DNA of 64,000 nucleotides, taken from Shinella granuli (GTDB lineage Bacteria > Pseudomonadota > Alphaproteobacteria > Rhizobiales > Rhizobiaceae). How positions within the stretch are numbered: the first letter of the stretch is position 1; every line of letters begins with the position of its first letter. Made by a program: the position numbers and the translations under genes. The DNA lies in contig NZ_SLVX01000016.1 of the NCBI RefSeq assembly GCF_004341885.1, positions 62,001 to 126,000 on the forward strand, read 5' to 3'. This document shows, one piece after another, positions 55,718 to 64,000 of this stretch. Below the pieces are notes generated by a model. That model was not told where the DNA came from, ran no database searches, and saw only the letters and a program-made list of their open reading frames with translations.

Positions 55718-55812
55718 TCCTCCTCTCGATTGCGCCCCGGCAGCACCGCCGCCATGGAGCCCCTGACCGAGGAAACGTTACGCAGCAAGGCGGATAAAAT
55801 CAAATAAAATCG

Positions 55813-55824
55813 TAGCGCTATTAT
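55813..55824 (+). promoter_or_regulatory. LacI-type operator, site 3
   Basis: Plus-strand TAGCGCTATTAT, identical to sites 1 and 2. The 24 bases 55801-55824 match the region of site 1 (53212-53234, opposite strand) except for one extra A in the A-rich flank, indicating promoter duplication or strong conservation. Confidence 0.75.
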
Positions 55825-55929
55825 AAGCGACCACACTGACATTGTGATTATCTAACTGATTTAACATAAAAATATTGCTGAAATACGATCATTCTTCGAG
55901 CTCGATTCACAGATTGACGCATCATTATG

Positions 55930-57222
<1,293 letters not shown>

Positions 57223-57602
57223 GCCAATACGAGGCCAAACTCATGAGCCCTACCGTTCTGGGCTCATGGGCTGGGGATTCAATCGCTGCAGTCGGTCTAC
57301 GTCCGACGACAATATCGACCTGATGAATCCCGGTGATTTATTCTCGCAGGCGCCCATATCTCACCGCGGAACCGACCCGTAAGACCTGCGGGGCGCAATC
57401 CTGGATTCCGCCGGTCATGCTGTCACGCCTCTTCATCAGATCCCCGTCGAGCCGGCTGGCGCCGCCGTTTCCTTGGCAGGTCGATCGCACAATTAACTTG
57501 ACTATCATACTCATATATTGTGATCGTTCTCCGGTCGAAACACGCGTTCGCGGCATACCGCATCACGCCAGCCGCAACGCCTCCTCTCCCCCGGAGAATG
57601 CC
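57223..57602. other. Intergenic region ahead of the AraC-type regulator (380 bases)
   Basis: A hairpin, CATGAGCCC (57242-57250) with GGGCTCATG (57260-57268), probably ends the receptor transcript. The remainder is AT-richer around 57485-57530, where TTAACT (57493-57498) and TATTGT (57516-57521), 17 bases apart, could be the regulator promoter. The regulator's frame stays open through much of this region, but the translation is not protein-like before 57603. Confidence 0.5.
57242..57268 (+). terminator. Terminator-like hairpin after the second receptor gene
   Basis: Perfect 9-bp stem CATGAGCCC / GGGCTCATG with a nine-base loop, 20 bases after the receptor stop. No T-run follows, so it may act as a 3' stability structure or a factor-dependent terminator. 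Confidence 0.5.
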
Positions 57603-58430
57603 GTGGAGATCATCCGCGCCTGTGGCCTCAACATCTTCCTGGAGACCGCCACCGTGCGGCGGGAAACGGTCTGGGAAAGCATCACGCCGCCCGGCCATTG
57701 GCTCGGCACCCTGCTGGAAGGCAGCCTGTCCGTCCAGCAGGAGGGTTTCGGAGAGCACCTTTGGGAAAGCGGCGGCGGCACGATCTTCTCCACCAGCGAA
57801 AATGTCGCCACGCGCCATGTCGTTCAGCGCGACGGCAGTGTTGCGGCCGTCTTCGTGCAGATCGAGGCTGACATGGCCGAACCGCTGGTCGGCGGTGACA
57901 CGCTCGCGCTGATCTCGCGCAAGACGCCGGATCCCCGCCTTGCCTTGCCGGAAGCCGCGCGCACCATCGCCTGGCAGATGCTCGGCTGCCCGCTGCAGGG
58001 TCCGGCCCGCCGTCTCTACATGACCGGCAAGGCGATGGAGATGGTCGCCCACGTCCTCGATGAGGCCAGCGCGTCCGACCGTACCGGCGTCACGGCGGCA
58101 TGGCCGGCGCGTGACATCGCCCGTCTGCACGAGGCGCGCAGCATCCTGCTCGCCGAGCTCGCCTCCCCGCCCAGCGTGCCGGAGCTCGCCCGCCGCGTCG
58201 GCACGAACGCCAAGAAGCTGGGCAGCGGCTTCCAGGCGCTGTTCGGCACCAGCGTCTACGGCTTCGTCAAGACAAGTCGGCTCGATGCCGCCCGGCTGCT
58301 GCTGGAGGGCGGCGAGACGTCGATCGCCCGCGTCGCCCGGCAGGTCGGCTACCAGCCGCAGCATTTCGCCACGGAATTCCGCCGCCGCTTCGGCGTCGCG
58401 CCCACCACCATCGCCGGCAGGGCGCGCTGA
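57603..58430 (+). CDS. AraC family transcriptional regulator (PchR-like)
   Basis: Regulator of 275 residues from the GTG at 57603, which has GGAG six bases upstream. The C-terminal 100 residues hold two helix-turn-helix units: SVPELARRVGTNAKKLGSGF and TSIARVARQVGYQPQHFATE, joined by the PchR-typical LFGTSVYGFVKTSRLDAARL. The N-terminal domain likely senses a ferric siderophore. It stands directly ahead of a TonB-dependent receptor and an FptX-like importer, as PchR does in pyochelin systems. Direct repeats between the two genes are its likely binding sites. Confidence 0.87.
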   Translation: MEIIRACGLNIFLETATVRRETVWESITPPGHWLGTLLEGSLSVQQEGFGEHLWESGGGTIFSTSENVATRHVVQRDGSVAAVFVQIEADMAEPLVGGDTLALISRKTPDPRLALPEAARTIAWQMLGCPLQGPARRLYMTGKAMEMVAHVLDEASASDRTGVTAAWPARDIARLHEARSILLAELASPPSVPELARRVGTNAKKLGSGFQALFGTSVYGFVKTSRLDAARLLLEGGETSIARVARQVGYQPQHFATEFRRRFGVAPTTIAGRAR

Positions 58431-58446
58431 GCCCGATAGTCCGATT

Positions 58447-58484
58447 CCCGAACGTCTTTGCCGCGATCCCGAACGGCCATGCGG
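58447..58484 (+). promoter_or_regulatory. Tandem direct repeat, probable AraC/PchR binding site
   Basis: CCCGAACG (58447-58454) recurs at 58468-58475, and TGCCG (58459-58463) recurs as TGCGG (58480-58484), so a 17-base unit repeats with an exact 21-base period, two helical turns. AraC-family activators bind such direct repeats. It lies between the regulator gene and the receptor start at 58540. Confidence 0.6.
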
Positions 58485-58539
58485 TTGTCCGCCGGGCAGG
58501 CCCCATGCGAAGACCCTCGTAAATATGAGGGAATTCATC

Positions 58540-60656
58540 ATGAATGGAAAACGCCACGCCGCCCTGCGCGCCGCAACCGTCCTTGCGGCCACGGGCCTCG
58601 TTCTCATCGACGCCGGTTCGCCTGCCGCGCAGGAGCAAGAGGCCGGCGGCAATACGTCCGGGGCAACCGTTCTCGAACAGATCGTCGTCACCGCGCGGCG
58701 GCGGGAGGAGAAGATCCAGGAGGCGCCCGTCGCCGTTACCGCCATCCCCGCCGAGGAGCTCGGCAAGGGCCGGACGGACACCATGGAGGACGCCGCCTTC
58801 AGGACCCCGAACGTGCTCTTCAACGGACAGGGTGGCCCCGTCAGCATTCGCGGCGTCACCTCGCTCGGCATTGCCGGCGGCGTCGACCGGCAGCCGGCCG
58901 TCGGCCTGTTCCTCGATGACGTCTACCTTGCCCGCCCGATGGGCTACCCCTTCATCCTCGAAGACCTGGAGCGCGTCGAGGTGGTGCGCGGCTCGCAGGC
59001 GACGCTCTACGGCAAGAACACGATCGGCGGCGCGATCAACCTGATCTCGCGCGCGCCCGGCGACACCGCCGGCGGCACGGTCTCCGCCACCATCGGCACC
59101 GACCTCGACACGCGCTTCAAGGCGGCTTTCGAGACGCCGATCGAGGGGACGGGTTGGGCGGTGCGCGCCTCCGCCGCCTGGAGCGGCAATCGCGGCTACA
59201 TCGAAAACCTCGTGACGGGCGAGGATGTCAGCGACACCGACCTCTTCTCCGGCCGCATCGTCGCCACCGGCGAGGTGGGCGACGGCACGAGGCTCAGGAT
59301 CATCGGCGACTACACGCGCGACCGCGGCGACGGCGGGCTCTGGTATGCGCCGCTGCCGCTCGCCTTCGACCACGAGGCGACCCACGACTTCGAGCCGGAA
59401 AACAGCGTCGACAGCGGCGGCCTTTCCGTGCGCATCGACCATGACTTCGAGGCCATGCGGCTGACCTCCATCACCGCGTTCCGCGGCCACCGGATGAAAA
59501 GCTATCTCGACGGCGACTTCACCGCCACGCCCTTCATCGGCCAGGCCCAGGAGGAGACGCAGCGCCAGTTCAGCCAGGAAATCCGCCTGTCCTCGCTGGA
59601 TGACGACGTCCTGCGCTGGAGCGGCGGCCTCTTCTACATGCACGAGCGCTTCGAGGGCACGCAGTATTTCGACCTTGCGTCCTTCCCGCGCGATGTCTGG
59701 AGCCGGGACGTCTTCGAGCAATCGGCCGATACGGTTTCGGTCTTCGGCGAGGTCGGCTATTTCCTGACGCCGCAATGGGAGGTCTCGGCGGGCGGGCGCT
59801 ACACCTACGACCGCAAGTCGACGACGAGCGAAATTTCCTCGCCGAGCGGCAGCTTCATGTTCGGCATGCCCGGTCGGGCCGAGGGCGACGTCTCCTTCTC
59901 CAATTTCTCGCCGGAGGCGGCCCTTACCTATCACGTCTCCGAAGGCAACATCGCCTATGCCAAGGTCAGCCGCGGCTACAAGTCCGGCGGCATCAGCCCC
60001 TATATCGAGGCGGACGGCAACGCGAACCGCTACGACCCGGAAACCACCACGTCCTACGAACTCGGCGCCAAGGCGACATCCGACGACGGCCGGTTCACCC
60101 TGGCGGCCTCGCTGTTCTACATCGACTGGAAGGACCAGCAGGCGGTCATCTACACGACGCCCTTCACGCGCGTCTATCGCAATGCCGCGGCGGCGACGTC
60201 GAGGGGCCTGGAAATCGAGGCGACCGCGCAGATCACCGAGGAATTCGCGCTTCGGGCGGGCTACGGCTACACCCTTGCCCGGACGACGATTTCGTCGATA
60301 CGGTGATGGGTGCGGTCTATACCGGCAATGACCTGCCCTTCGCGCCGCGCCACAGCTTCAGCGTCGGCCTGCGCTTCGAGCGCGAACTCGACGCCGGCGC
60401 CGTGCTGAAGGCCGGCCTCGACTATACGTTCCGCAGTTCCTACGCCTTCACCGCCGACAACGCGTACCGGCAGGCGTCGACGCATCTGGTGGACGCCCAT
60501 GTCGGCGTCGAGAAGGACGGCTGGAGCGCCAGCCTCTGGGCCAAGAACCTGACGGACGAGCGCTACCTGAAGAACTATTTCAGCTATAGCGGCACCGACA
60601 TGGGCGTGGCCGCGCCCGGCCGGACGATCGGCATCACGCTTGCCAGGGTGTGGTGA
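58540..60656 (+). pseudogene. TonB-dependent siderophore receptor, interrupted by a -1 frameshift
   Basis: Outer-membrane receptor for a ferric siderophore. The ATG at 58540 follows GAGGGAA and begins a signal peptide ending near residue 28. A TonB-box-like QIVVTARRREEKIQEAPVAV leads into the plug domain (PVSIRGVTSLGIAGG, VEVVRGSQATLYGKNTIGG), then the barrel. The frame stops at 60306 after TLARTTISSIR, while the adjacent frame resumes with DDDFVDTVMGAVYTGND and ends normally at 60656 with LYAK-type NLTDERYLKNYF and ITLARVW. One base is missing near 60280-60282; the intact product would have about 705 residues. It may be a real mutation or a sequencing error. Confidence 0.85.
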
Positions 60657-60657
60657 C

Positions 60658-61920
60658 ATGAGCGGAACCGACAATGCCATGCTCCTCGCCGCCTCCGACG
60701 CGCCCGTGCCGTCGCAAGCCGGCCGGCTGCGCTTCTTCCTTTTGATCGGCGCGCTCTACTTCACGCAAGGCTTGCCCATGGGGCTTGCCATGGAGGCCGT
60801 GCCCGTGCTCATGCGCCAGAGCGGCGTCTCCATGGACGTCATCGCGCTGGTGCCGCTCGCCGGCCTGCCCTGGATCGTCAAGTTCCTCTGGGCACCGACG
60901 GTCGACAACCGCTGGCGCGCAGGCCTCGGACGCCGCAAGAGCTGGATCGTGCCGATGCAGGCGATCCTTGCCGCCTGCCTCCTTCTGCTCGCCGTCCTTC
61001 CGCTCGACGGGGCCGGCCTCTGGATGGCGGTGACGGCGCTCATGATCGGCTCGATCGCCAGCGCCACGCAGGACACCGCGACGGACGGCCTGGCTGCCGA
61101 GCAGCTTGCCGGGCGCGGGCTTGCCTATGCCAATGCATTGCAGGTCGGCGGCATGATGGGCGGCTTCATGGTTGGCGGCGGCGGCGTGCTGATGGTCGCC
61201 GACAGGCTTGGCCAGCAGGGCATATTCCTGCTGCTCGCGCTGGCCCCGGCCCTGACCGTCGCGCTCGCCCTCTCCTGGCGCGAGCCGCCGCGTCCCGCCA
61301 CGGCACATGGCAGCGGCAAGGCCCGGCTCGCCGATACGTTCCGCCGCCCCGGCATCGCGCTGCTTCTGCTGCTCGCCTTCATCTATGGCGGCGCCCATGC
61401 CGGCGGGCTCAGCGTCAGCAGGATCTTCCTCGTCGACCAGGGCTGGTCGAACCAGGATACGGGTCTCGTCGCCACATTCAGCGGCCTTGCGATGCTGGCG
61501 CTCGGCTGCCCGCTCGGCAGCGCGCTGACGGCCCGCAACCGCTGGCTCGCCATGGGGACGGGCATGACGCTCGCCGCCGTGTCCTTCGCCCTCTTCGGCC
61601 TCATCGCCGCGGGCATCCTGCCGACAGGCTGGTCTTCCGTCCTGCCGGCAATGGGCGTGCTGTCGGTCGCCAGCGGCTTCATCGCCGTCTCGGCGGCGAC
61701 GATCATCATGGCCTTCGGCGGCGCGGGAAAACAGGCGGGCACGGACGTCACCGTGCTCCAGAGCGCCAACGTCCTCGGCGAGATGGCGATTGCCGGCCTC
61801 GTCGTCTGGGTGGCGGGGCGCACCGGCTATGTGCCCGCCTTCGCCGGCGCGGGCCTGGCGCTCGTCCTTGCCCTTCTCTTCGTCTCGCGCGCCGCGCGCG
61901 CCATCCCCGTGACCCGATAA
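60658..61920 (+). CDS. MFS-type siderophore importer (RhtX/FptX family)
   Basis: Inner-membrane permease of 420 residues with about twelve hydrophobic segments. The N-terminal stretch YFTQGLPMGLAMEAVPVLMR and the VPLAGLPWIVKFLWAPTVDN loop are typical of the AmpG-like RhtX/FptX group, single-protein importers for rhizobactin 1021 and pyochelin. The ATG at 60658 lies one base after the receptor stop. The trio of PchR-type regulator, TonB receptor and this importer is a standard siderophore-use module; the siderophore is not identifiable. Confidence 0.88.
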   Translation: MSGTDNAMLLAASDAPVPSQAGRLRFFLLIGALYFTQGLPMGLAMEAVPVLMRQSGVSMDVIALVPLAGLPWIVKFLWAPTVDNRWRAGLGRRKSWIVPMQAILAACLLLLAVLPLDGAGLWMAVTALMIGSIASATQDTATDGLAAEQLAGRGLAYANALQVGGMMGGFMVGGGGVLMVADRLGQQGIFLLLALAPALTVALALSWREPPRPATAHGSGKARLADTFRRPGIALLLLLAFIYGGAHAGGLSVSRIFLVDQGWSNQDTGLVATFSGLAMLALGCPLGSALTARNRWLAMGTGMTLAAVSFALFGLIAAGILPTGWSSVLPAMGVLSVASGFIAVSAATIIMAFGGAGKQAGTDVTVLQSANVLGEMAIAGLVVWVAGRTGYVPAFAGAGLALVLALLFVSRAARAIPVTR

Positions 61921-61933
61921 TCGAGGCCAGTCC

Positions 61934-62566
61934 ATGCTGAAACTTTCCTCCACGATGGTCGACCGCATCGCGCGGCGGCCGGGCGGCCTTCTCGGCTACC
62001 TGCTCTACCGCTTTCCCCTCGGCCACAAGATCGGCTTCGATCTGGCGCTCCGGCGGCTTCCGCCGGAAAGGAACGATCTCGTCCTGGAGGTCGGTTGCGG
62101 CGGTGGCGTCTTCCTGCGCCGGCTGCTGAAAAGCGGCTGTCGCGCCGTCGCCATCGATCACAGCCCGGACATGGTGGCCAATTCCGGCCGGCTGAACGCC
62201 AGGGCGCTCGCCGGGGGGCGGCTGACATTGCACGAGGCCGATGCCGCGGCCCTGCCCGTCGCGAGCGGCACGATCGACAAGGTCTATTGCCTCAATGCCT
62301 TCTTCTTCTTTCCCCAGCCGTCCGAAAGCCTCAAGGAGATGGCGCGCGTGCTGAAACCCGGCGGCCGGCTGGCGCTCGTCACGTCCCCGCCCGCCTTCCG
62401 CCGGCAGATCGCCAGGGTTTCCGCCAGCATGGCGGAGACCATGCGCTTCGACGAGCCGGAGACGCTCGCGCGATGGGCGCATGATGCCGGGCTGGTGCCG
62501 GTCGAAACGCGCGACGTCGCCGGCGCCGGCTATCTCTTCATCGCGACCAGGGAGGAAGCGGCATGA
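61934..62566 (+). CDS. Class I SAM-dependent methyltransferase
   Basis: Cytosolic methyltransferase, 210 residues. The SAM-binding motif I is LVLEVGCGGGVFLRRLL (about residues 49-65), the acidic residue after strand 2 is in AVAIDHSPDMV, and motif IV/post-I regions appear in HEADAAALPVASGTIDKVYC and VLKPGGRLALVT. Substrate is unknown. It begins 13 bases after the siderophore importer and overlaps the cupin gene, so it belongs to the siderophore operon and may modify the imported compound. Confidence 0.87.
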   Translation: MLKLSSTMVDRIARRPGGLLGYLLYRFPLGHKIGFDLALRRLPPERNDLVLEVGCGGGVFLRRLLKSGCRAVAIDHSPDMVANSGRLNARALAGGRLTLHEADAAALPVASGTIDKVYCLNAFFFFPQPSESLKEMARVLKPGGRLALVTSPPAFRRQIARVSASMAETMRFDEPETLARWAHDAGLVPVETRDVAGAGYLFIATREEAA

Positions 62567-62844
62567 GCGAGGAAACACGCATCGAGGCCCCCGGCTTTCG
62601 CGGCCGCATCACCGGAAGGCTCGGCGACATGCTGGTGATCGACGCCGAGGTGGAAGCCGACATCCCGTCCCATGCGGGAGAAACGGCCGAATTCGCCATC
62701 GTCGTCTCCGGCCGTTTCGAGCTGAGCATGAACGGCACCACGCTTTCCTGCGGGCCGGGCGACCATCTCGTGGTCGAGGCGGGCGTGGAACACGCCATCC
62801 GCGTCATCGAGCCCGGCCGCCTGGTCCTCATCGGCAAGATGTAA
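62563..62844 (+). CDS. Small cupin-domain protein
   Basis: A 93-residue single cupin domain: GETAEFAIVVSGRFELSMNG forms the first motif and CGPGDHLVVEAGVEHAIRVI the second, with only one of the usual metal histidines clearly conserved. No signal peptide is visible. It overlaps the methyltransferase stop by four bases (ATGA) and ends the operon. Function is unknown; ligand binding linked to siderophore handling is possible. Confidence 0.82.
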   Translation: MSEETRIEAPGFRGRITGRLGDMLVIDAEVEADIPSHAGETAEFAIVVSGRFELSMNGTTLSCGPGDHLVVEAGVEHAIRVIEPGRLVLIGKM

Positions 62845-62852
62845 CCGGCATG

Positions 62853-62870
62853 GCGTCCCTTGCGGGGCGC
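62853..62870. terminator. Weak hairpin between convergent genes
   Basis: GCGTCCC (62853-62859) can pair with GGGGCGC (62864-62870), including one G-T pair, around the loop TTGC. It lies between the convergent cupin and EamA genes. No T-run is present. Confidence 0.35.
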
Positions 62871-62908
62871 GGCCGAAGCCGGCTTGCATCGCATCACCCG
62901 GACGTGCA

Positions 62909-63754
62909 TCAGCTCGAGCGTTGGATGAGCCAGATGCTGCCGATGACGAGGCTGGCGCCGGTGATCTGCAACACCGTCAGGGACTGTCCGAGGAACCCCC
63001 ATCTGAGCAGCATCGCTGTCAGGGGGCTAAGGAACAGGAGCGAGGAGACAGCCGAAGGTGCCAGCCGTCCAATCCCGCGAAACCAGAGGACATAAGTCAG
63101 AGCTGCGCCGATCAGGCCAAGCCAGACAAGGCCCATGAGATTGGAAAGCGTTGGAACAGGAATGGAGCCATCGATCAGCACGACGACAGGAACCAAAAGG
63201 AGGCCACCGGCGGTCAACTGCCATGCCGTGAAGGTGAGCGGCGACACGGGTGGCTGCCACTTGCGCGCCAAAGTGACGCCCATGGCCATGGAGGTCGCGC
63301 CAGCCAGACCGGCCGCGATGCCGATGGGGTCGAGCGCAGCGTCCGGCGTCAGGACGAGCAAAGCAACCCCGATCATGCCGGCCAACGCGCCCAGGACCGC
63401 CAACGCGCGAAGCCGGGAAGACAACAGAAACGAAGCCAGGAAGACGACGATCAGCGGTTGGGCCGAGAGCACGGTGCCAGCGACACCGCCAGGAAGCCTA
63501 TAAGCGGCGACGAACAACATGCTCAGGAAGATCGAGATGTTGAGCGCACCCAGGATGAAGGAGCGCAACCACCAGACGTCGGCCGGCAATTGGCGTACGA
63601 TCGCCAGCAGGAATACGCCTGCCGGCAACGCACGCAGCATTGCGACCGTCATCGGCGAGAATCCCACGAGGAATTCCGTCGATACGATATAGGTGCTGCC
63701 CCAGACAATCGGTGCGAGGGCCGTCAGCGACAGGTCTGAAAGGTTCTGTTTCAT
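62909..63754 (-). CDS. EamA/DMT family transporter
   Basis: Inner-membrane drug/metabolite transporter, 281 residues, ten hydrophobic segments in two repeated EamA halves (ALAPIVWGSTYIVSTEFLVG; AAGLAGATSMAMGVTLARKW). The exported or imported metabolite is unknown. The start at 63754 overlaps the nitroreductase stop (ATGA). Parts of this gene look less GC-rich than its neighbours. Confidence 0.9.
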   Translation of the reverse strand: MKQNLSDLSLTALAPIVWGSTYIVSTEFLVGFSPMTVAMLRALPAGVFLLAIVRQLPADVWWLRSFILGALNISIFLSMLFVAAYRLPGGVAGTVLSAQPLIVVFLASFLLSSRLRALAVLGALAGMIGVALLVLTPDAALDPIGIAAGLAGATSMAMGVTLARKWQPPVSPLTFTAWQLTAGGLLLVPVVVLIDGSIPVPTLSNLMGLVWLGLIGAALTYVLWFRGIGRLAPSAVSSLLFLSPLTAMLLRWGFLGQSLTVLQITGASLVIGSIWLIQRSS

Positions 63755-64000
63755 GACAGTTGAAGGATCTCGGAAAGTGGACGGCGCGGCTTCTGGGGCC
63801 AGTTGCCCGGCGCTGCGCGACCGACAGGAAGAAGCATGACGGGGATCTCACCCCCGGCGAGACCGAACTCGCGAGAAACGGCGGCAGCATCGAACCCGCT
63901 CACCGGGCCTGACACGAGCCCCATGGCCTCGGCTGCGTAGATCAGCGTTGCCGTCCCGAGGGTTGCCGAGCGGATGGCTTCATCGCGGCTCGCTTCGGGA
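63751..64000 (-). CDS. Nitroreductase family protein (C-terminal fragment)
   Basis: Flavin-dependent nitroreductase-like protein, cut by the window edge; 82 C-terminal residues are visible. The stretch SATLGTATLIYAAEAMGLVS, then VSGFDAAAVSREFGLAGGEI and PVMLLPVGRAAPGNWPQKPR matches the C-terminal half of this family, in which the PRRPLSEIL end is typical. It is coupled to the EamA transporter by an ATGA overlap. Its reaction cannot be judged from the fragment. Confidence 0.85.
   Translation of the reverse strand, partial: PEASRDEAIRSATLGTATLIYAAEAMGLVSGPVSGFDAAAVSREFGLAGGEIPVMLLPVGRAAPGNWPQKPRRPLSEILQLS

Noticed and set aside
57333-57602. Ninety-residue N-terminal extension of the AraC-type regulator
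   Set aside because: The extension is Pro/Arg-rich with no domain similarity, crosses an AT-rich promoter-like region and lacks a ribosome site.

Overview
The window reads as a high-GC (roughly mid-60s % by eye) alphaproteobacterial segment, most likely a Rhizobiales genome (Rhizobium/Agrobacterium/Shinella-like) and probably an accessory replicon. The reasons are the dense packing of ABC sugar and amino-acid importers with their own regulators, a cobalamin riboswitch ahead of a FecBCD-type importer, two copies of a rhizobial-style intergenic palindromic repeat, an EcfG-like stress promoter, and a sulfoglycolysis operon of the type described in Rhizobium leguminosarum. About 59 protein genes were placed. 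No rRNA, tRNA, CRISPR array, insertion sequence or replication origin was recognised.

Layout. 1-2085: corrinoid/iron-chelate uptake (permease fragment, binding protein, riboswitch), minus strand. 2156-8270: RpiR regulator and polyamine-type binding protein (minus) divergent from the ATPase, two permeases and a P1-family aminopeptidase (plus). 8283-8654: small membrane protein with a stress-type promoter. 8725-16671: hydroxyacid dehydrogenase and BKACE enzyme (minus), divergent from an RpiR regulator, class III aminotransferase, GlnHPQ importer and C45 amide hydrolase (plus). 16718-26481: ten-gene minus-strand operon for a 6-deoxy sugar, probably L-fucose, with its ABC importer; an IclR regulator diverges from it at 26640. 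27473-29772: CoA-transferase plus a binding-protein homologue without a signal peptide. 29973-35121: FrcBCA-like sugar importer with SDR, aldose epimerase and GntR regulator. 35193-40255: two more enolase-superfamily dehydratases, a second GntR regulator, an SMP-30 lactonase and an SDR.

40494-57222 is the most striking part: a complete sulfo-Entner-Doudoroff pathway for sulfoquinovose, the sulfosugar of plant and cyanobacterial sulfolipid. One minus-strand operon encodes the importer (ATPase, receptor, two permeases), sulfogluconate dehydratase, KDSG aldolase, lactonase, sulfoquinovose dehydrogenase, GH31 sulfoquinovosidase, a TauE-type exporter and sulfolactaldehyde dehydrogenase. A divergent LacI regulator follows, then a satellite locus with a Gfo/Idh/MocA enzyme and a second paralogous receptor. 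Four copies of a 12-bp element with a TAGCGCTA centre flank exactly these promoters and tie the satellite locus to the main operon.

57603-62844 is a siderophore-uptake locus: PchR-type AraC regulator, TonB-dependent receptor broken by a single-base frameshift, FptX/RhtX-like importer, methyltransferase and a small cupin. The right edge holds an EamA transporter and a truncated nitroreductase. Products are inferred from sequence by eye; substrate assignments outside the sulfoquinovose and fuconate genes are tentative.
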